From Agromyces hippuratus (GTDB taxonomy: Bacteria > Actinomycetota > Actinomycetes > Actinomycetales > Microbacteriaceae): DNA of 64,000 bases. Location: contig NZ_JACCFI010000001.1 in the NCBI RefSeq assembly GCF_013410355.1, positions 1,054,001 to 1,118,000 on the forward strand, in the 5' to 3' direction. Below are positions 15,832 to 24,795 of this stretch, piece after piece. Within the stretch, counting starts at the first letter, position 1. Each line of letters begins with the position of its first letter. The translations under genes were made by a program, and so were the position numbers. A model generated the notes under the pieces. It was not told the origin of the DNA. It made no database searches and saw only the letters and a list, made by a program, of their open reading frames with translations.

Positions 15832-18186
15832 TCAGTCGAGCGCGGCCGGCCCCTCAGTCACGAGCAGCGCGAACTGCGCTGCGTCGAGCACCCGGATGCC
15901 GAGTTCTTCGGCCTTCGCGAGCTTCGAGCCGGCGCCGGGGCCGGCCGCGACGAAGTCGGTCTTCTTCGAGACGCTCGACGCCGCCTTGCCGCCAGCGGCG
16001 ATGATCGCCTCTTGGGCGCCTTCGCGGCTGAAGCCGTCGAGCGACCCGGTCGCGACGACGGTGAGGCCCGTGAGCACTCCCCCGGCCTCTGCGGCCGCTC
16101 CGGGCCCCGGATGCCCCGGAGTGGCGAACTGCACGCCCGCCGCCGTCCAGCGGTCGACGATGTCGCGGTGCCAGTCGACCTCGAACCACTCGATGAGAGA
16201 GTCGGCGATGATGCCGCCGACACCCTCGACCTCGGCGAGCTGTTCACGGGTGGCGGCGCGGATCGCGTCGAGCGAGCCGAACCAGTCGGCGAGTGCCCGG
16301 GCCGCGACCGGCCCGACGTGGCGGATGTTGAGCGAGACGAGCAGCCGCCACAGCGGCTTCGTCTTGGCCTTCTCGAGTTCGGCGAGCAGCTTCGTCGCCG
16401 CTTCGGAGGGACCCACGACGCGGAAGTCCTTCTTGACGCCGGCGGCACGACGTTCGGCCGGGGTCATGGTCTCGGTTCCCGGCGGGTAGCTCGCGGCACT
16501 GAGCTTCTGGAACGGCGCGCGCCTCGACGGCACGCCCGTCTCTTCGTCGATCTTCGGCTCCCCCGTCTCGGAGTCGCGCACGACGACCTCGATCGGCACG
16601 AGCTCGTCGAGCGTGAGGTCGAAGAGCCGGGCCTCGGTCGCGAGCGGCGGTTCGGCAGGCACCGACGGTTGGGTGAGCGCCGCGGCCGTGACCTCGCCGA
16701 GCGCCTCGATGTCGAGGCCGCCGCGCGATCCGATGTGCTCGACGCGCCCGCGCACCTGGGCGGGGCACGACTTCGCGTTCGGGCAGCGCAGGTCGATGTC
16801 GCCCTCTTTCATGGCGCGCAGCGGCGTGCCGCACTCGGGGCAGAGTTCGGGCATGTGCCACTCGACCTCGGTGCCGTCGCGCAGTTGCTCGACTGCCCCG
16901 AGGATCTCGGGGATGACGTCGCCAGCCTTGCGGAGCACGACGGTGTCGCCGATGCGCACGCCCTTGGCCTTCACGACCTGCTGGTTGTGCAGCGTCGCCT
17001 GGCGCACGGTCGAGCCGGCGACCTTGACGGGCTCCATGACCGCGTAGGGCGTCGCACGACCCGTGCGGCCGACGCCGACGACGATGTCGAGCAGCTTCGT
17101 GTGCACCTCTTCTGGCGGGTACTTGTAGGCGATCGCCCAGCGCGGCGCGCGGCTCGTGGCGCCGAGCTCGTCGTGCAGGGCGAGCTCGTCGACCTTGACG
17201 ACGATGCCGTCGATCTCGTGCTCGACGTCGTGCCGGTGCTCGCCGCGCTCGGCGATGTAACCGGCGACCTCGTCGACCGAGTCGAACACGCGCGAGTGCG
17301 GCGAGACCGGCAGGCCCCAGCTCGCGAGCAGGGCGTAGATCTCGGACTGGTTCCGGACATCGGGATGCTGCCATGCGCCGATGCCGTGCAGGTACATCTC
17401 GAGTCGGCCGAGCCGCTCGCGCATGAGCGAGAGCTCGAGGGGGTTCTTCTTCTCGCGACGCTGACGCAGGCTGCCCGCTGCGGTGTTGCGGGCGTTGGCG
17501 AACTCGGGGTACTTCGTGGGGATGTCTTCGGGTGCGCGGCCCTTGGCGAGCTGCTCGGCCTCGAACGCCGCCTGCAGCTCGTGCTGCCGCTCGTTGAGCG
17601 CCTCGAAGTCGGTCGTGCGCAGGAACACCTCGCCGCGCACCTCGAAGAACGCCGGGTAGCCCTCGCCCACGAGCTGCCGAGGGATCGCCGGGATCAGGTC
17701 GACGTTCTCGGTGATGTTCTCGCCGACTCGGCCGTCACCGCGGGTCGTCGCGGTCTCGAGCACGCCGTCGCGGTAGGCGAGGCTGATGGCGAGGCCGTCG
17801 ATCTTCAGTTCGGAGAGCCAGCGCACCGGTCGCCCTGCGGAGGCGGCGGTCTTCGTCGCCCAGTCGCGGAACTCGTCGATCGAGAAGACGTTGTCGAGGC
17901 TGAGCATGCGCTCGGCGTGCTCGTGCTCGGGGAAGCCCGCCGAGACGATCGCCGCACCGACCTGCTGGGTCGGGCTGTCTTGCCCCGCCAGCTCGGGGAA
18001 CGCGCGCTCGAGCGCCTCGAGGCGGTGGAAGGCCTCGTCGTACTCGGCGTCGGAGAGGGTCGAGTCGCCGTCGCCGTAGTACGCGAGCCGCGCACCCTCG
18101 ATGCGATCGGCGAGCTCGGTCGCCTCGGCACGCGCTGCGTCGAAATCGGTCGGAAGGCCGCCGCTGTCACCGGAGATGTCGCTCAC
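15832..18186 (-). CDS. ligA: NAD+-dependent DNA ligase
   Basis: A 784-residue replicative ligase, longer than the usual ~670. Adenylation Lys in LSELKIDGLAISL; OB-fold after it; zinc finger cysteines in CPECGTPL...CPNAKSCPAQ; helix-hairpin-helix repeats (VEGVGGIIADSL); C-terminal BRCT domain (LTGLTVVATGSLDGFSREGAQE). A roughly 70-residue insertion rich in charged residues (near VVVRDSETGEPKIDEETG) lies between the zinc finger and HhH regions. The GTG start overlaps the fic stop by four bases, yet TACTAT lies six bases upstream inside fic, so ligA probably has its own leaderless promoter. Confidence 0.97.
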   Translation of the reverse strand: MSDISGDSGGLPTDFDAARAEATELADRIEGARLAYYGDGDSTLSDAEYDEAFHRLEALERAFPELAGQDSPTQQVGAAIVSAGFPEHEHAERMLSLDNVFSIDEFRDWATKTAASAGRPVRWLSELKIDGLAISLAYRDGVLETATTRGDGRVGENITENVDLIPAIPRQLVGEGYPAFFEVRGEVFLRTTDFEALNERQHELQAAFEAEQLAKGRAPEDIPTKYPEFANARNTAAGSLRQRREKKNPLELSLMRERLGRLEMYLHGIGAWQHPDVRNQSEIYALLASWGLPVSPHSRVFDSVDEVAGYIAERGEHRHDVEHEIDGIVVKVDELALHDELGATSRAPRWAIAYKYPPEEVHTKLLDIVVGVGRTGRATPYAVMEPVKVAGSTVRQATLHNQQVVKAKGVRIGDTVVLRKAGDVIPEILGAVEQLRDGTEVEWHMPELCPECGTPLRAMKEGDIDLRCPNAKSCPAQVRGRVEHIGSRGGLDIEALGEVTAAALTQPSVPAEPPLATEARLFDLTLDELVPIEVVVRDSETGEPKIDEETGVPSRRAPFQKLSAASYPPGTETMTPAERRAAGVKKDFRVVGPSEAATKLLAELEKAKTKPLWRLLVSLNIRHVGPVAARALADWFGSLDAIRAATREQLAEVEGVGGIIADSLIEWFEVDWHRDIVDRWTAAGVQFATPGHPGPGAAAEAGGVLTGLTVVATGSLDGFSREGAQEAIIAAGGKAASSVSKKTDFVAAGPGAGSKLAKAEELGIRVLDAAQFALLVTEGPAALD

Positions 18187-19421
18187 ACGCCCATAGTACG
18201 AGGAGGTGCCGACGTCGCGGACGACGCACGCACCGCCTCGCCGATGCGGCGGTTCAGCGCGTCGAGTTCCGCGAGCACGTCGGTGGCTCCCCAGACCCGG
18301 TTGCGTTGCCGGTCGGTCACCTGGTGGATCACCCCGTCGCGCTCGAGTCGTTCCATCGCGGTGTACACGCTCGAGACGGGAGATCCAGTGAGTCGCACGG
18401 CTTCATCGGCCGACAGGATCGGGTGCTCGGCGAGCACGCCCAGGATCTTCGCCGCCGCACTTCCCGCTCGTGGGCGCGACATCGCCGTCCACTCGGACGG
18501 CAATTCATCGAGGCGGTTCGCCGAGGCTCGCGCCTCGCTGCTGGCGATGACGGCGGCGTCCGCGAGCTCCCGTACGAACGGGGTCACGCTGCCGTCGCGA
18601 TAGGCGTTCACGAGCGAGAAGTAGCGCTCCCGTTCGGCGAGCATGGCGGATGCCACGGGCACGACGGTGCGGCTGGTGATGCCTCGCCGACGCAGCACGG
18701 CGTTGATCAGCGCGCGACCGATGCGACCGTTGCCATCGGTGAAGGGGTGGATCGACTCGAACTGGGCGTGCACGATCGCCGCCTGCGCGATCGCCGGAAC
18801 GTCGTCGCGGTTCGCGAACCGCAGCAGGTCATCGAGGTATCCGGGCACGGTCTCCGGCGGCGGCGGCACGTGCACCGCCCCGATCGGCGAGTAGTCGGAA
18901 CCGCCGATCCAGTTCTGCACGTCGCGGAGCCGGCCGGCGTATCGCCCGTCGAGCGGGTCGTCGTGCATCAGCGTGGCGTGCGCTTCGAGGAGGTCGTCGA
19001 GGCGGATGTCCCGGTGAGCGCCCGCGTGCTCGATCATCTGCGCGAGCGCCGTGGTCGCGGCGACCATCGACGTGGCCGATTCGTCCGACTTGAGTCCGGC
19101 CGCCGCCCGGGCGTAGGCGTCGATGCTGGCGTCGACGCGTTCGATGCGCGACGACGCGACCGACTCGGTGCGCAGCAGCAGCCCCCCGAGCGCCTGGATC
19201 ACGCCCCGGGAATCGGCGTCGAGCGCCACCACGGCGCGAGCGCTCTGCTCGATGAGCGCCGCGACATCCGGCGCGGGCCGGTAGTCGAGCGACGCGATCG
19301 TCGGCGGGAGCGACACATCGATCTGTCGCAGCATCCGATCTTCGCGGGCGCCGCGACGCCCCTGCTGACGCCACTCGCGGCTCTCATGCCCGTGCGCCGG
19401 CCATTCGCCCCGCTCGCCCAT
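18183..19421 (-). CDS. fic: Fic-domain AMPylator with inhibitory motif and winged-helix tail
   Basis: A 412-residue protein. N-terminal helix carries an inhibition-like motif SSRIER (S90-x3-E94; R95 replaces the usual G/N). The Fic core has the full catalytic motif HPFTDGNGRIGR (225-236), with a VHAQFESI helix before it. Residues ~325-400 form a winged helix (LSADEAVRLTGSPVSSVYTAMERLERDGVI). Fic enzymes transfer AMP to protein hydroxyls; E94 would block the ATP site until released. GGAGGGAG lies before the ATG and a multi-half-site operator just upstream suggests autoregulation through the winged helix. Target unknown. Stop overlaps ligA start. Confidence 0.92.
   Translation of the reverse strand: MGERGEWPAHGHESREWRQQGRRGAREDRMLRQIDVSLPPTIASLDYRPAPDVAALIEQSARAVVALDADSRGVIQALGGLLLRTESVASSRIERVDASIDAYARAAAGLKSDESATSMVAATTALAQMIEHAGAHRDIRLDDLLEAHATLMHDDPLDGRYAGRLRDVQNWIGGSDYSPIGAVHVPPPPETVPGYLDDLLRFANRDDVPAIAQAAIVHAQFESIHPFTDGNGRIGRALINAVLRRRGITSRTVVPVASAMLAERERYFSLVNAYRDGSVTPFVRELADAAVIASSEARASANRLDELPSEWTAMSRPRAGSAAAKILGVLAEHPILSADEAVRLTGSPVSSVYTAMERLERDGVIHQVTDRQRNRVWGATDVLAELDALNRRIGEAVRASSATSAPPRTMGV
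18193..18198 (-). promoter_or_regulatory. Probable -10 element of ligA inside fic (TACTAT)
   Basis: TACTAT, six bases, GTG at 18186. It lies within the last codons of fic, so ligA can be transcribed independently of that gene. Confidence 0.55.
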
Positions 19422-19436
19422 GGGAGCTCCCTCCGC

Positions 19437-19509
19437 AACTCGGAAGAAGTCATCGCTTATTCCGAGTTAACAGAATAACTCGGAATAACCACCGGGGCAA
19501 TCCGAGTTG
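19437..19509 (-). promoter_or_regulatory. Operator array of fic: four alternating TTnTTCCGAGTT half-sites
   Basis: A perfect inverted repeat pairs TTATTCCGAGTTA (19457-19469) with TAACTCGGAATAA (19476-19488), six bases apart. Two more half-sites flank it: AACTCGGAAGAA (19437-19448) and ATCCGAGTTG (19500-19509). Orientation alternates. The array occupies the promoter and reaches within a few bases of the fic ribosome binding site, so a bound protein would block initiation. It is AT-rich against its surroundings. Confidence 0.85.
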
Positions 19510-19527
19510 TGCCGCGCCCGAACGAGG

Positions 19528-20634
19528 CTACGCGTCGACCGGTACCGCGCTGACCGTGCGATCGATCGTGAACTGGCCGAGCACGCGGGTTCCGACGTAG
19601 ATGACGGCGGTCTGACCGGGTGCCACGCCATCGAGCGGATGCCCCGGCGTGACGACGAGCTCGCCGTCGACGAGCTGCGCGACGGCCGGCACGGGGTCGG
19701 CGTGAGCACGGATCTGCACCTCGCAGTCGAACGCCGTCTCCGGCTGCTCGGGCGCGAGTCCGGCCCACGAGAAGCGCGACCCGGCGATGACGCCGATGGC
19801 CAGCGCCCCCTTCGGGCCGACGACGACGGTGTTCTCCTTCGGACGCACCTCGAGCACGAAGCGCGGCTTGCCGTCTGCGGCCGGAGTGCCGAGGCGCATG
19901 CCCCGGCGCTGGCCGACCGTGAACGAGTGCGCGCCCTCGTGCGAGCCGACGACGGCGCCCGTGCGGTCGACGATGTCGCCCGTCTCGGTGCCGACCTTGT
20001 CGGCGAGCCAGCCCCTGGTGTCGCCGTCGGGGATGAAGCAGATGTCGTAGGAGTCGGGCTTCTGCGCGACGCTCAGCCCGCGCTCGGCCGCCTCGGCGCG
20101 CACGAGCGTCTTCGAGGGCGTGTCGCCGAGCGGGAAGTAGGCGTGCGCGAGCTGCTCGGCGGTGAGCACCCCGAGCACGTAGCTCTGGTCTTTGGCCTCG
20201 GCGCTGGCACGGTGGAGTTCGCGGTTGCCCGAGGCATCCGTCACGATCTTGGCGTAGTGGCCGGTGGCGACAGCGTCGAAGCCGAGGGCGAGCGCCTTCT
20301 CGAGCAGGGCGGCGAACTTGATGCGCTCGTTGCAGCGCATGCAGGGGTTCGGGGTGCGCCCGGCGGAGTACTCGGCGATGAAGTCGTCGACGACGTCGGC
20401 CTTGAACCGCTCGGAGAAGTCCCACACGTAGTACGGGATGCCGAGCATGTTGGCGGCGCGCTGCGCGTCCATCGAGTCTTCGATGGTGCAGCACCCGCGG
20501 CTGCCCGTACGCAATGTGCCGGCGTTGCGGCTGAGCGCCAGGTGCACGCCCACGACCTCATGGCCGGCCTCGACGGCGCGCGCAGCGGCCACGGCGCTGT
20601 CGACGCCACCGCTCATCGCTGCAAGAACCTTCAC
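19528..20634 (-). CDS. mnmA: tRNA-specific 2-thiouridylase
   Basis: A 368-residue enzyme that thiolates U34 of tRNA-Lys/Glu/Gln. PP-loop AAMSGGVDSAVAA lies at the N terminus; catalytic Cys in TPNPCMRCNE and the second Cys in SYDICFIPDGD are both present. The GTG start at 20634 is supported by TACACT six bases upstream (leaderless type), which explains why the GGAGG directly touching the GTG would be badly spaced as an SD. The cysteine desulfurase 58 bases upstream on the same strand is the likely sulfur donor. Confidence 0.97.
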   Translation of the reverse strand: MKVLAAMSGGVDSAVAAARAVEAGHEVVGVHLALSRNAGTLRTGSRGCCTIEDSMDAQRAANMLGIPYYVWDFSERFKADVVDDFIAEYSAGRTPNPCMRCNERIKFAALLEKALALGFDAVATGHYAKIVTDASGNRELHRASAEAKDQSYVLGVLTAEQLAHAYFPLGDTPSKTLVRAEAAERGLSVAQKPDSYDICFIPDGDTRGWLADKVGTETGDIVDRTGAVVGSHEGAHSFTVGQRRGMRLGTPAADGKPRFVLEVRPKENTVVVGPKGALAIGVIAGSRFSWAGLAPEQPETAFDCEVQIRAHADPVPAVAQLVDGELVVTPGHPLDGVAPGQTAVIYVGTRVLGQFTIDRTVSAVPVDA

Positions 20635-20640
20635 CCCTCC

Positions 20641-20646
20641 AGTGTA
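20641..20646 (-). promoter_or_regulatory. Probable -10 element of mnmA (TACACT)
   Basis: TACACT, six bases, GTG at 20634. Confidence 0.5.
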
Positions 20647-20692
20647 GGCAGACAGCCTGAGCGGATGCCCCGTGGCCCGGGCAGCGGGCGCG

Positions 20693-21955
20693 TCAGCGGT
20701 CGAACGAGGTGGCGCGGGCGGCGAGCCCCGCACGAGCGGCCTGCGCGTGCGCGGCGGGCAGCGCGTCGAGGAACGCGTCGACGTCGGCGTCGGTCGACGC
20801 GTGCCCGATCGTGATGCGGAGCGCGCCGCGGGCGTCGGCCTCCGACCGCCCCATGGCCATGAGCACGTGCGAGGGCTCGGGCACCCCGGCCTGGCAGGCC
20901 GAGCCCGTCGAGACCGCGACTCCGGCCGCGTCGAGCAGGAAGAGCAGCGAGTCGCCCTCGCAGCCGGGGAACGAGAAGTGCGCATTGCCGGGCAGTCGAA
21001 CGGATGCCCCTGCGCCCGTGTCGCCCGAGAGGCGCGCGTCAGGAACCGCTTCGGCGACGCCCGCGATCAGTCGGTCGCGGAGCTCCGCCATGCGGGCGGT
21101 GTCGGCGCCGAGACGGGCAGCCACGATGTCGGCGGCCGCCGCGAACGACGCCGCGGCCGCGACATCCTGCGTGCCCGACCGCACCTTGCGCTGCTGCCCG
21201 CCGCCGTGGATGAGTGGCTCCACGGCAGCCGACCGGTCGAGCACGAGCGCGCCGATGCCCGCCGGCCCGCCGATCTTGTGCGCCGAGACGCTGAGGGCGA
21301 CGAGGCCGGCACCGCGCGGGGCGTCCGTCGCACGGCGGATGCCGTGGAAGTCGATCGGCACCTGCCCGTAGGCGGCGACCGCGTCGACGTGCAGCGGCAC
21401 GCCGGCGCGAGCCGTCAGGCGCGCGACCTCGTCGACTGGCTCGATCGTGCCGACCTCGTTGTTGGCCCAGAGCATCGTGACGAGGGCGACGGATGCCGCG
21501 TCGCGCTCGAGCTCGTCGGCGAGCACGTCGAGGCGCAGCCGGCCGACCTCGTCGAGCGGCAGTTCGACCACCTCGGCGCCCTCGTGCGCGACGAGCCACT
21601 CGACGGTGTCGATCGTGGCGTGGTGCTCGCCCGCCGGCATGAGGATGCGGCGACGCGCGGGCGACGACCCGGTGGCAGACTCGGCGGCACTCGCCGCAGC
21701 CGTGCGCCGCTGCCACCAGAGCCCCTTGATCGCGAGGTTCACGGCCTCGGTGCCGTTGCCCGTGAAGACGATCTCGATGCCGTCGGCGCCGAGGGTCGCG
21801 GCGATGCGCTCCCGGGACTCCTCGAGCAGTCGCTTGGCCTGCTGGCCGGCGCTGTGGATCGACGACGGGTTGCCCACCACGGCGAGCGCGGCGGTGAGCG
21901 CGTCGATCGCCTCGGGCAGCATCGGCGTGGTCGCGGCGTGGTCGAGGTAGACCAT
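20693..21955 (-). CDS. Cysteine desulfurase (NifS/IscS family)
   Basis: A 420-residue PLP enzyme that moves sulfur from cysteine to acceptors. Starts MVYLDHAATTPM; PLP-binding Lys in LSVSAHKIGGPAGIG; active-site Cys loop STGSACQAGVPEPSH. I choose ATG 21955 because GGAGGT lies nine bases upstream; ATG 21961 is only three bases from it. It is followed by mnmA on the same strand, an arrangement that fits delivery of persulfide sulfur to tRNA thiolation. A charged insertion (SAAESATGSSPARRR) lies near residue 90. Confidence 0.95.
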   Translation of the reverse strand: MVYLDHAATTPMLPEAIDALTAALAVVGNPSSIHSAGQQAKRLLEESRERIAATLGADGIEIVFTGNGTEAVNLAIKGLWWQRRTAAASAAESATGSSPARRRILMPAGEHHATIDTVEWLVAHEGAEVVELPLDEVGRLRLDVLADELERDAASVALVTMLWANNEVGTIEPVDEVARLTARAGVPLHVDAVAAYGQVPIDFHGIRRATDAPRGAGLVALSVSAHKIGGPAGIGALVLDRSAAVEPLIHGGGQQRKVRSGTQDVAAAASFAAAADIVAARLGADTARMAELRDRLIAGVAEAVPDARLSGDTGAGASVRLPGNAHFSFPGCEGDSLLFLLDAAGVAVSTGSACQAGVPEPSHVLMAMGRSEADARGALRITIGHASTDADVDAFLDALPAAHAQAARAGLAARATSFDR

Positions 21956-22037
21956 GACCATGTGACCTCCGAGTGGTGACCGGGTGTGAGCGCGACACGG
22001 GCGTGCACGCGCTTGCAGGCGTCTCGCCTCCACGAAC

Positions 22038-22043
22038 TACTGT
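22038..22043 (+). promoter_or_regulatory. Probable -10 element of glgX (TACTGT)
   Basis: TACTGT, seven bases, ATG at 22051; in the 95-base divergent gap with the desulfurase gene. Confidence 0.45.
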
Positions 22044-22050
22044 AGATCGC

Positions 22051-24141
22051 ATGCCTGAGCGCGATCCCCTGCACGACCTCGGTGTTCGTGCGGGCGCCGA
22101 CGGCGGGGTCGCGAGGGTCTGGTCGCAGCACGCGACATCCGTCGACCTCGTGGTGTTCGACGCCGACGACCTCGACTGGGCGATCGCCCGCACTCCGCTC
22201 ACGCGTGATGAGCACGGCGTGTGGCAGGGCGAGTCGGCGGAGCTCCGCCCAGGCGCCCACTACGGCCTGCGGGTCGACGGGCCCGCGGGGGTCGAGCACG
22301 CGTTCAACCCCGTGCACACCCTGCTCGACCCGTACGCCCGCGGCCTCGCCCGCGCCGACGACGGATCGTGGCGCGGCGTCGCCCTCGAGCCGCTCACCGA
22401 GACGGGGTTCGAATGGGGCGACTCGGCGAAGCCCCGCGTGCCACTCGACCGCACCGTGGTCTACGAGGCGCACGTGCGCGGCTTCTCGAAGCTGAACCCC
22501 GCCGTACCCGAACACCTGCGCGGCACCTACGCCGGCCTCGCGCACGACGCGTCGCTCGAATACCTCGTGAACCTCGGCATCACGACCGTCGAGCTGCTGC
22601 CGGTGCACGCCTTCGTGTCGGAGGAGCGCCTCGTGCGCCAGGGCAAGATCAACTACTGGGGATACAACACGCTCGCGTTCTTCGCCGCCCACTCGCCGTA
22701 TGCGAGCGCCGCGGCCCGCGCCGAGGGTGCTGCGGCCGTGCGGCGCGAGTTCGCCGGCATGGTGCGGCGCCTGCACGAGGCCGGGCTCGAGGTCGTGCTC
22801 GACGTCGTCTACAACCACACGGCCGAAGAGGGCCGCGAGGGGCCGACCTCCTCGTTCCGCGGCATCGACAACGCCGCGTACTACCGGCACGACGCGCACG
22901 GCCGCTACGTCGACACCACGGGCTGCGGCAACAGCCTCGACTTCGCGGGTGCCGCGCCGCAGCGACTCGTGCTCGACTCGATGCGCTACTTCGCCGACGA
23001 GCTGCAGGTCGACGGGTTCCGCCTCGACCTCGCCGCCACGCTCGGCCGCGACGCGCGCGAGACGTTCACGCCGGAGCATCCGCTGCTGCGCGCCATGCTC
23101 GGCGACCCCGTGATCGGTGCGTCGAAGCTCATCGCCGAGCCCTGGGACGTGGGGCCGGGCGGCTGGCAGACGGGCAACTTCCCGAACGGCTTCACCGAGT
23201 GGAACGACCGCTACCGCGACCGCATGCGCGACTTCTGGCTGGGCGACCTGCGTCGCGAGCGCGAGACGGGCTCGGCCGGCAGCGGCATCGGCCGCTTCGC
23301 CACGCGCCTCGCCGGCTCGTCGAACACGTTCTCCGGCGAGCGCGGCCCCCTCGCGAGCCTCAACTTCGTGACGGCGCACGACGGCTTCACCCTCGCCGAC
23401 CTCACCGCCTACGACGTCAAGCACAACCTGGGCAACGGCGAGCAGAACCGAGACGGCACCGACTCCAACAACTCGTACAACCACGGTGTCGAGGGCGAGG
23501 CGGCCGACCCGGTCGTGCGGGCTGCGCGGCGCCGGAGCATCCGGAACCTGCTCGGCACGCTGCTGCTGTCGGCGGGCGTGCCCATGATCACGGCGGGCGA
23601 CGAGTTCGGCCGCAGCCAGCGCGGCAACAACAATGCGTACTGCCACGACTCGCCCCTCACCTGGCTCGCCTGGGAGGAGGCCGACCGCCCCCGCTTCGCT
23701 CCCGCGCTGCTCGAGACCGCTCGGCACCTGATTCGGCTGCGCGCCGAGAACCCCGCGCTGCGCCCCATCCGCTTCGGGCGCCTCGGCGAGACCGTGCCGA
23801 GTGCCTCGCAGATGGACTGGTTCAACGCCGAGGGCGAGACCATGGGCATCGACGACTGGAACTCCCCCGCCGAGCGCACCCTGCAGTTCCTCGCCGCCTC
23901 CACGCCCGAGACCGAGGCGCCGAACCGCATCCTCCTCGTCGTGCACGCGCACGAGGCCGACGCCGAGGTCGTGCTCCCGTCGCACGACGAGGTCAGCGGG
24001 TACACCCTGCTGTGGGACTCCGCCGACGAGGCGCCGTCGGCGCCGCCGGTCGCCTCGCCTGCGGGTGCCCTGCACGCCCCCGGCACCACCATCACTGTCG
24101 GCGCCCAGTCGATGCGCCTGTTCCGCGCTGAGGGCGCCTGA
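22051..24141 (+). CDS. glgX: Glycogen debranching enzyme GlgX (isoamylase type, GH13)
   Basis: A 696-residue cytosolic alpha-1,6-glucosidase. N-terminal CBM48 domain (residues ~10-100), then a GH13 barrel with the nucleophile Asp in GFRLDLAATLGRD, acid Glu in LIAEPWDVGPGG and the third Asp in FVTAHDGFTLADL; the isoamylase-type DVVYNHTAEEG motif is also present. It trims limit dextrin left by glycogen phosphorylase (glgP is 650 bases downstream, convergent). Stop overlaps the ybaK ATG by one base. Open frame extends upstream to 21973, but MPERDPLHDLG at 22051 is the family start. Confidence 0.96.
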   Translation: MPERDPLHDLGVRAGADGGVARVWSQHATSVDLVVFDADDLDWAIARTPLTRDEHGVWQGESAELRPGAHYGLRVDGPAGVEHAFNPVHTLLDPYARGLARADDGSWRGVALEPLTETGFEWGDSAKPRVPLDRTVVYEAHVRGFSKLNPAVPEHLRGTYAGLAHDASLEYLVNLGITTVELLPVHAFVSEERLVRQGKINYWGYNTLAFFAAHSPYASAAARAEGAAAVRREFAGMVRRLHEAGLEVVLDVVYNHTAEEGREGPTSSFRGIDNAAYYRHDAHGRYVDTTGCGNSLDFAGAAPQRLVLDSMRYFADELQVDGFRLDLAATLGRDARETFTPEHPLLRAMLGDPVIGASKLIAEPWDVGPGGWQTGNFPNGFTEWNDRYRDRMRDFWLGDLRRERETGSAGSGIGRFATRLAGSSNTFSGERGPLASLNFVTAHDGFTLADLTAYDVKHNLGNGEQNRDGTDSNNSYNHGVEGEAADPVVRAARRRSIRNLLGTLLLSAGVPMITAGDEFGRSQRGNNNAYCHDSPLTWLAWEEADRPRFAPALLETARHLIRLRAENPALRPIRFGRLGETVPSASQMDWFNAEGETMGIDDWNSPAERTLQFLAASTPETEAPNRILLVVHAHEADAEVVLPSHDEVSGYTLLWDSADEAPSAPPVASPAGALHAPGTTITVGAQSMRLFRAEGA

Positions 24142-24638
24142 TGGCCAAGCGAGCGGATGCCTCGGCGGGCACCCCCGCGACCGTCGCCCTCACCCGTGCC
24201 GGCGTCGCCTTCACCGCACTCGGCTACGACCACGACCCGCGCGCCGCGGCCTACGGGCTCGAAGCCGCCGAGAAGCTCGGCCTCGACCCCGACCGCGTCT
24301 TCAAGACCCTGCTCGCGAGCGTCGACGGCGCACTCGCGGTCGGCATCGTGCCCGTGGCGATGCAGCTCGACCTGAAGGCCCTCGCCGCGGCGCTCGGCGG
24401 CAAGCGCGCCGAGATGGCCGACCCCGCCGTCGCCGAGCGCAAGACGGGCTACGTCGTCGGCGGCATCAGCCCGATCGGCCAGAAGACGGCGCTGCCGACG
24501 GTGCTCGACGAGTCGGCGATCCTCCACGAGACGATCTACGTCTCGGGCGGACGCCGCGGCCTCGACCTCGAGCTCGCGCCCGACGACCTGCTCGCCGTCA
24601 CGGCCGGCCGCTACGCGCCGATCGCCCGCACCCGCTGA
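24141..24638 (+). CDS. ybaK: Cys-tRNA(Pro)/prolyl-tRNA deacylase, YbaK/EbsC family
   Basis: A 165-residue trans-editing enzyme that hydrolyses mischarged Cys-tRNA(Pro). Family marks: conserved Lys in DRVFKTLLASVDG, the GGKRAEMAD helix, and the GYVVGGISPIGQKTALPTVLDE loop. ATG overlaps the glgX stop (TGATG), so expression is coupled to glycogen debranching by position only. An inverted repeat of 27-bp arms follows 38 bases after the stop. Confidence 0.95.
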   Translation: MAKRADASAGTPATVALTRAGVAFTALGYDHDPRAAAYGLEAAEKLGLDPDRVFKTLLASVDGALAVGIVPVAMQLDLKALAAALGGKRAEMADPAVAERKTGYVVGGISPIGQKTALPTVLDESAILHETIYVSGGRRGLDLELAPDDLLAVTAGRYAPIARTR

Positions 24639-24676
24639 TCCTCAGCGCTCAGCCGGCGTCACGACCCGCGCGCGAA

Positions 24677-24764
24677 GTGTCACTCCTGCGGATATACGAT
24701 CCGCCACCCCGAGATCTTCCACTGCGCACCGGCGCGTCGGATCGTATATCCGCAGGAGTGACAC
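24677..24764. repeat. Perfect 27-bp inverted repeat between convergent genes
   Basis: Left arm 24677-24703 (begins GTGTCACTCCTGCGG) is the exact reverse complement of right arm 24738-24764, separated by 34 bases. It lies between the ends of ybaK (+) and glgP (-). It could terminate both, but there is no U-tract and the loop is long, so a small mobile or REP-like element is equally possible. No target-site duplication was seen. Confidence 0.9.
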
Positions 24765-24795
24765 GGCGTGGCGCCGCGCGTCGACCGCGGCGGGC

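Noticed and set aside
21955..24141. An isc/suf iron-sulfur operon starting from the cysteine desulfurase
   Set aside because: Neighbours are mnmA and glgX; no scaffold or SufBCD gene is present.
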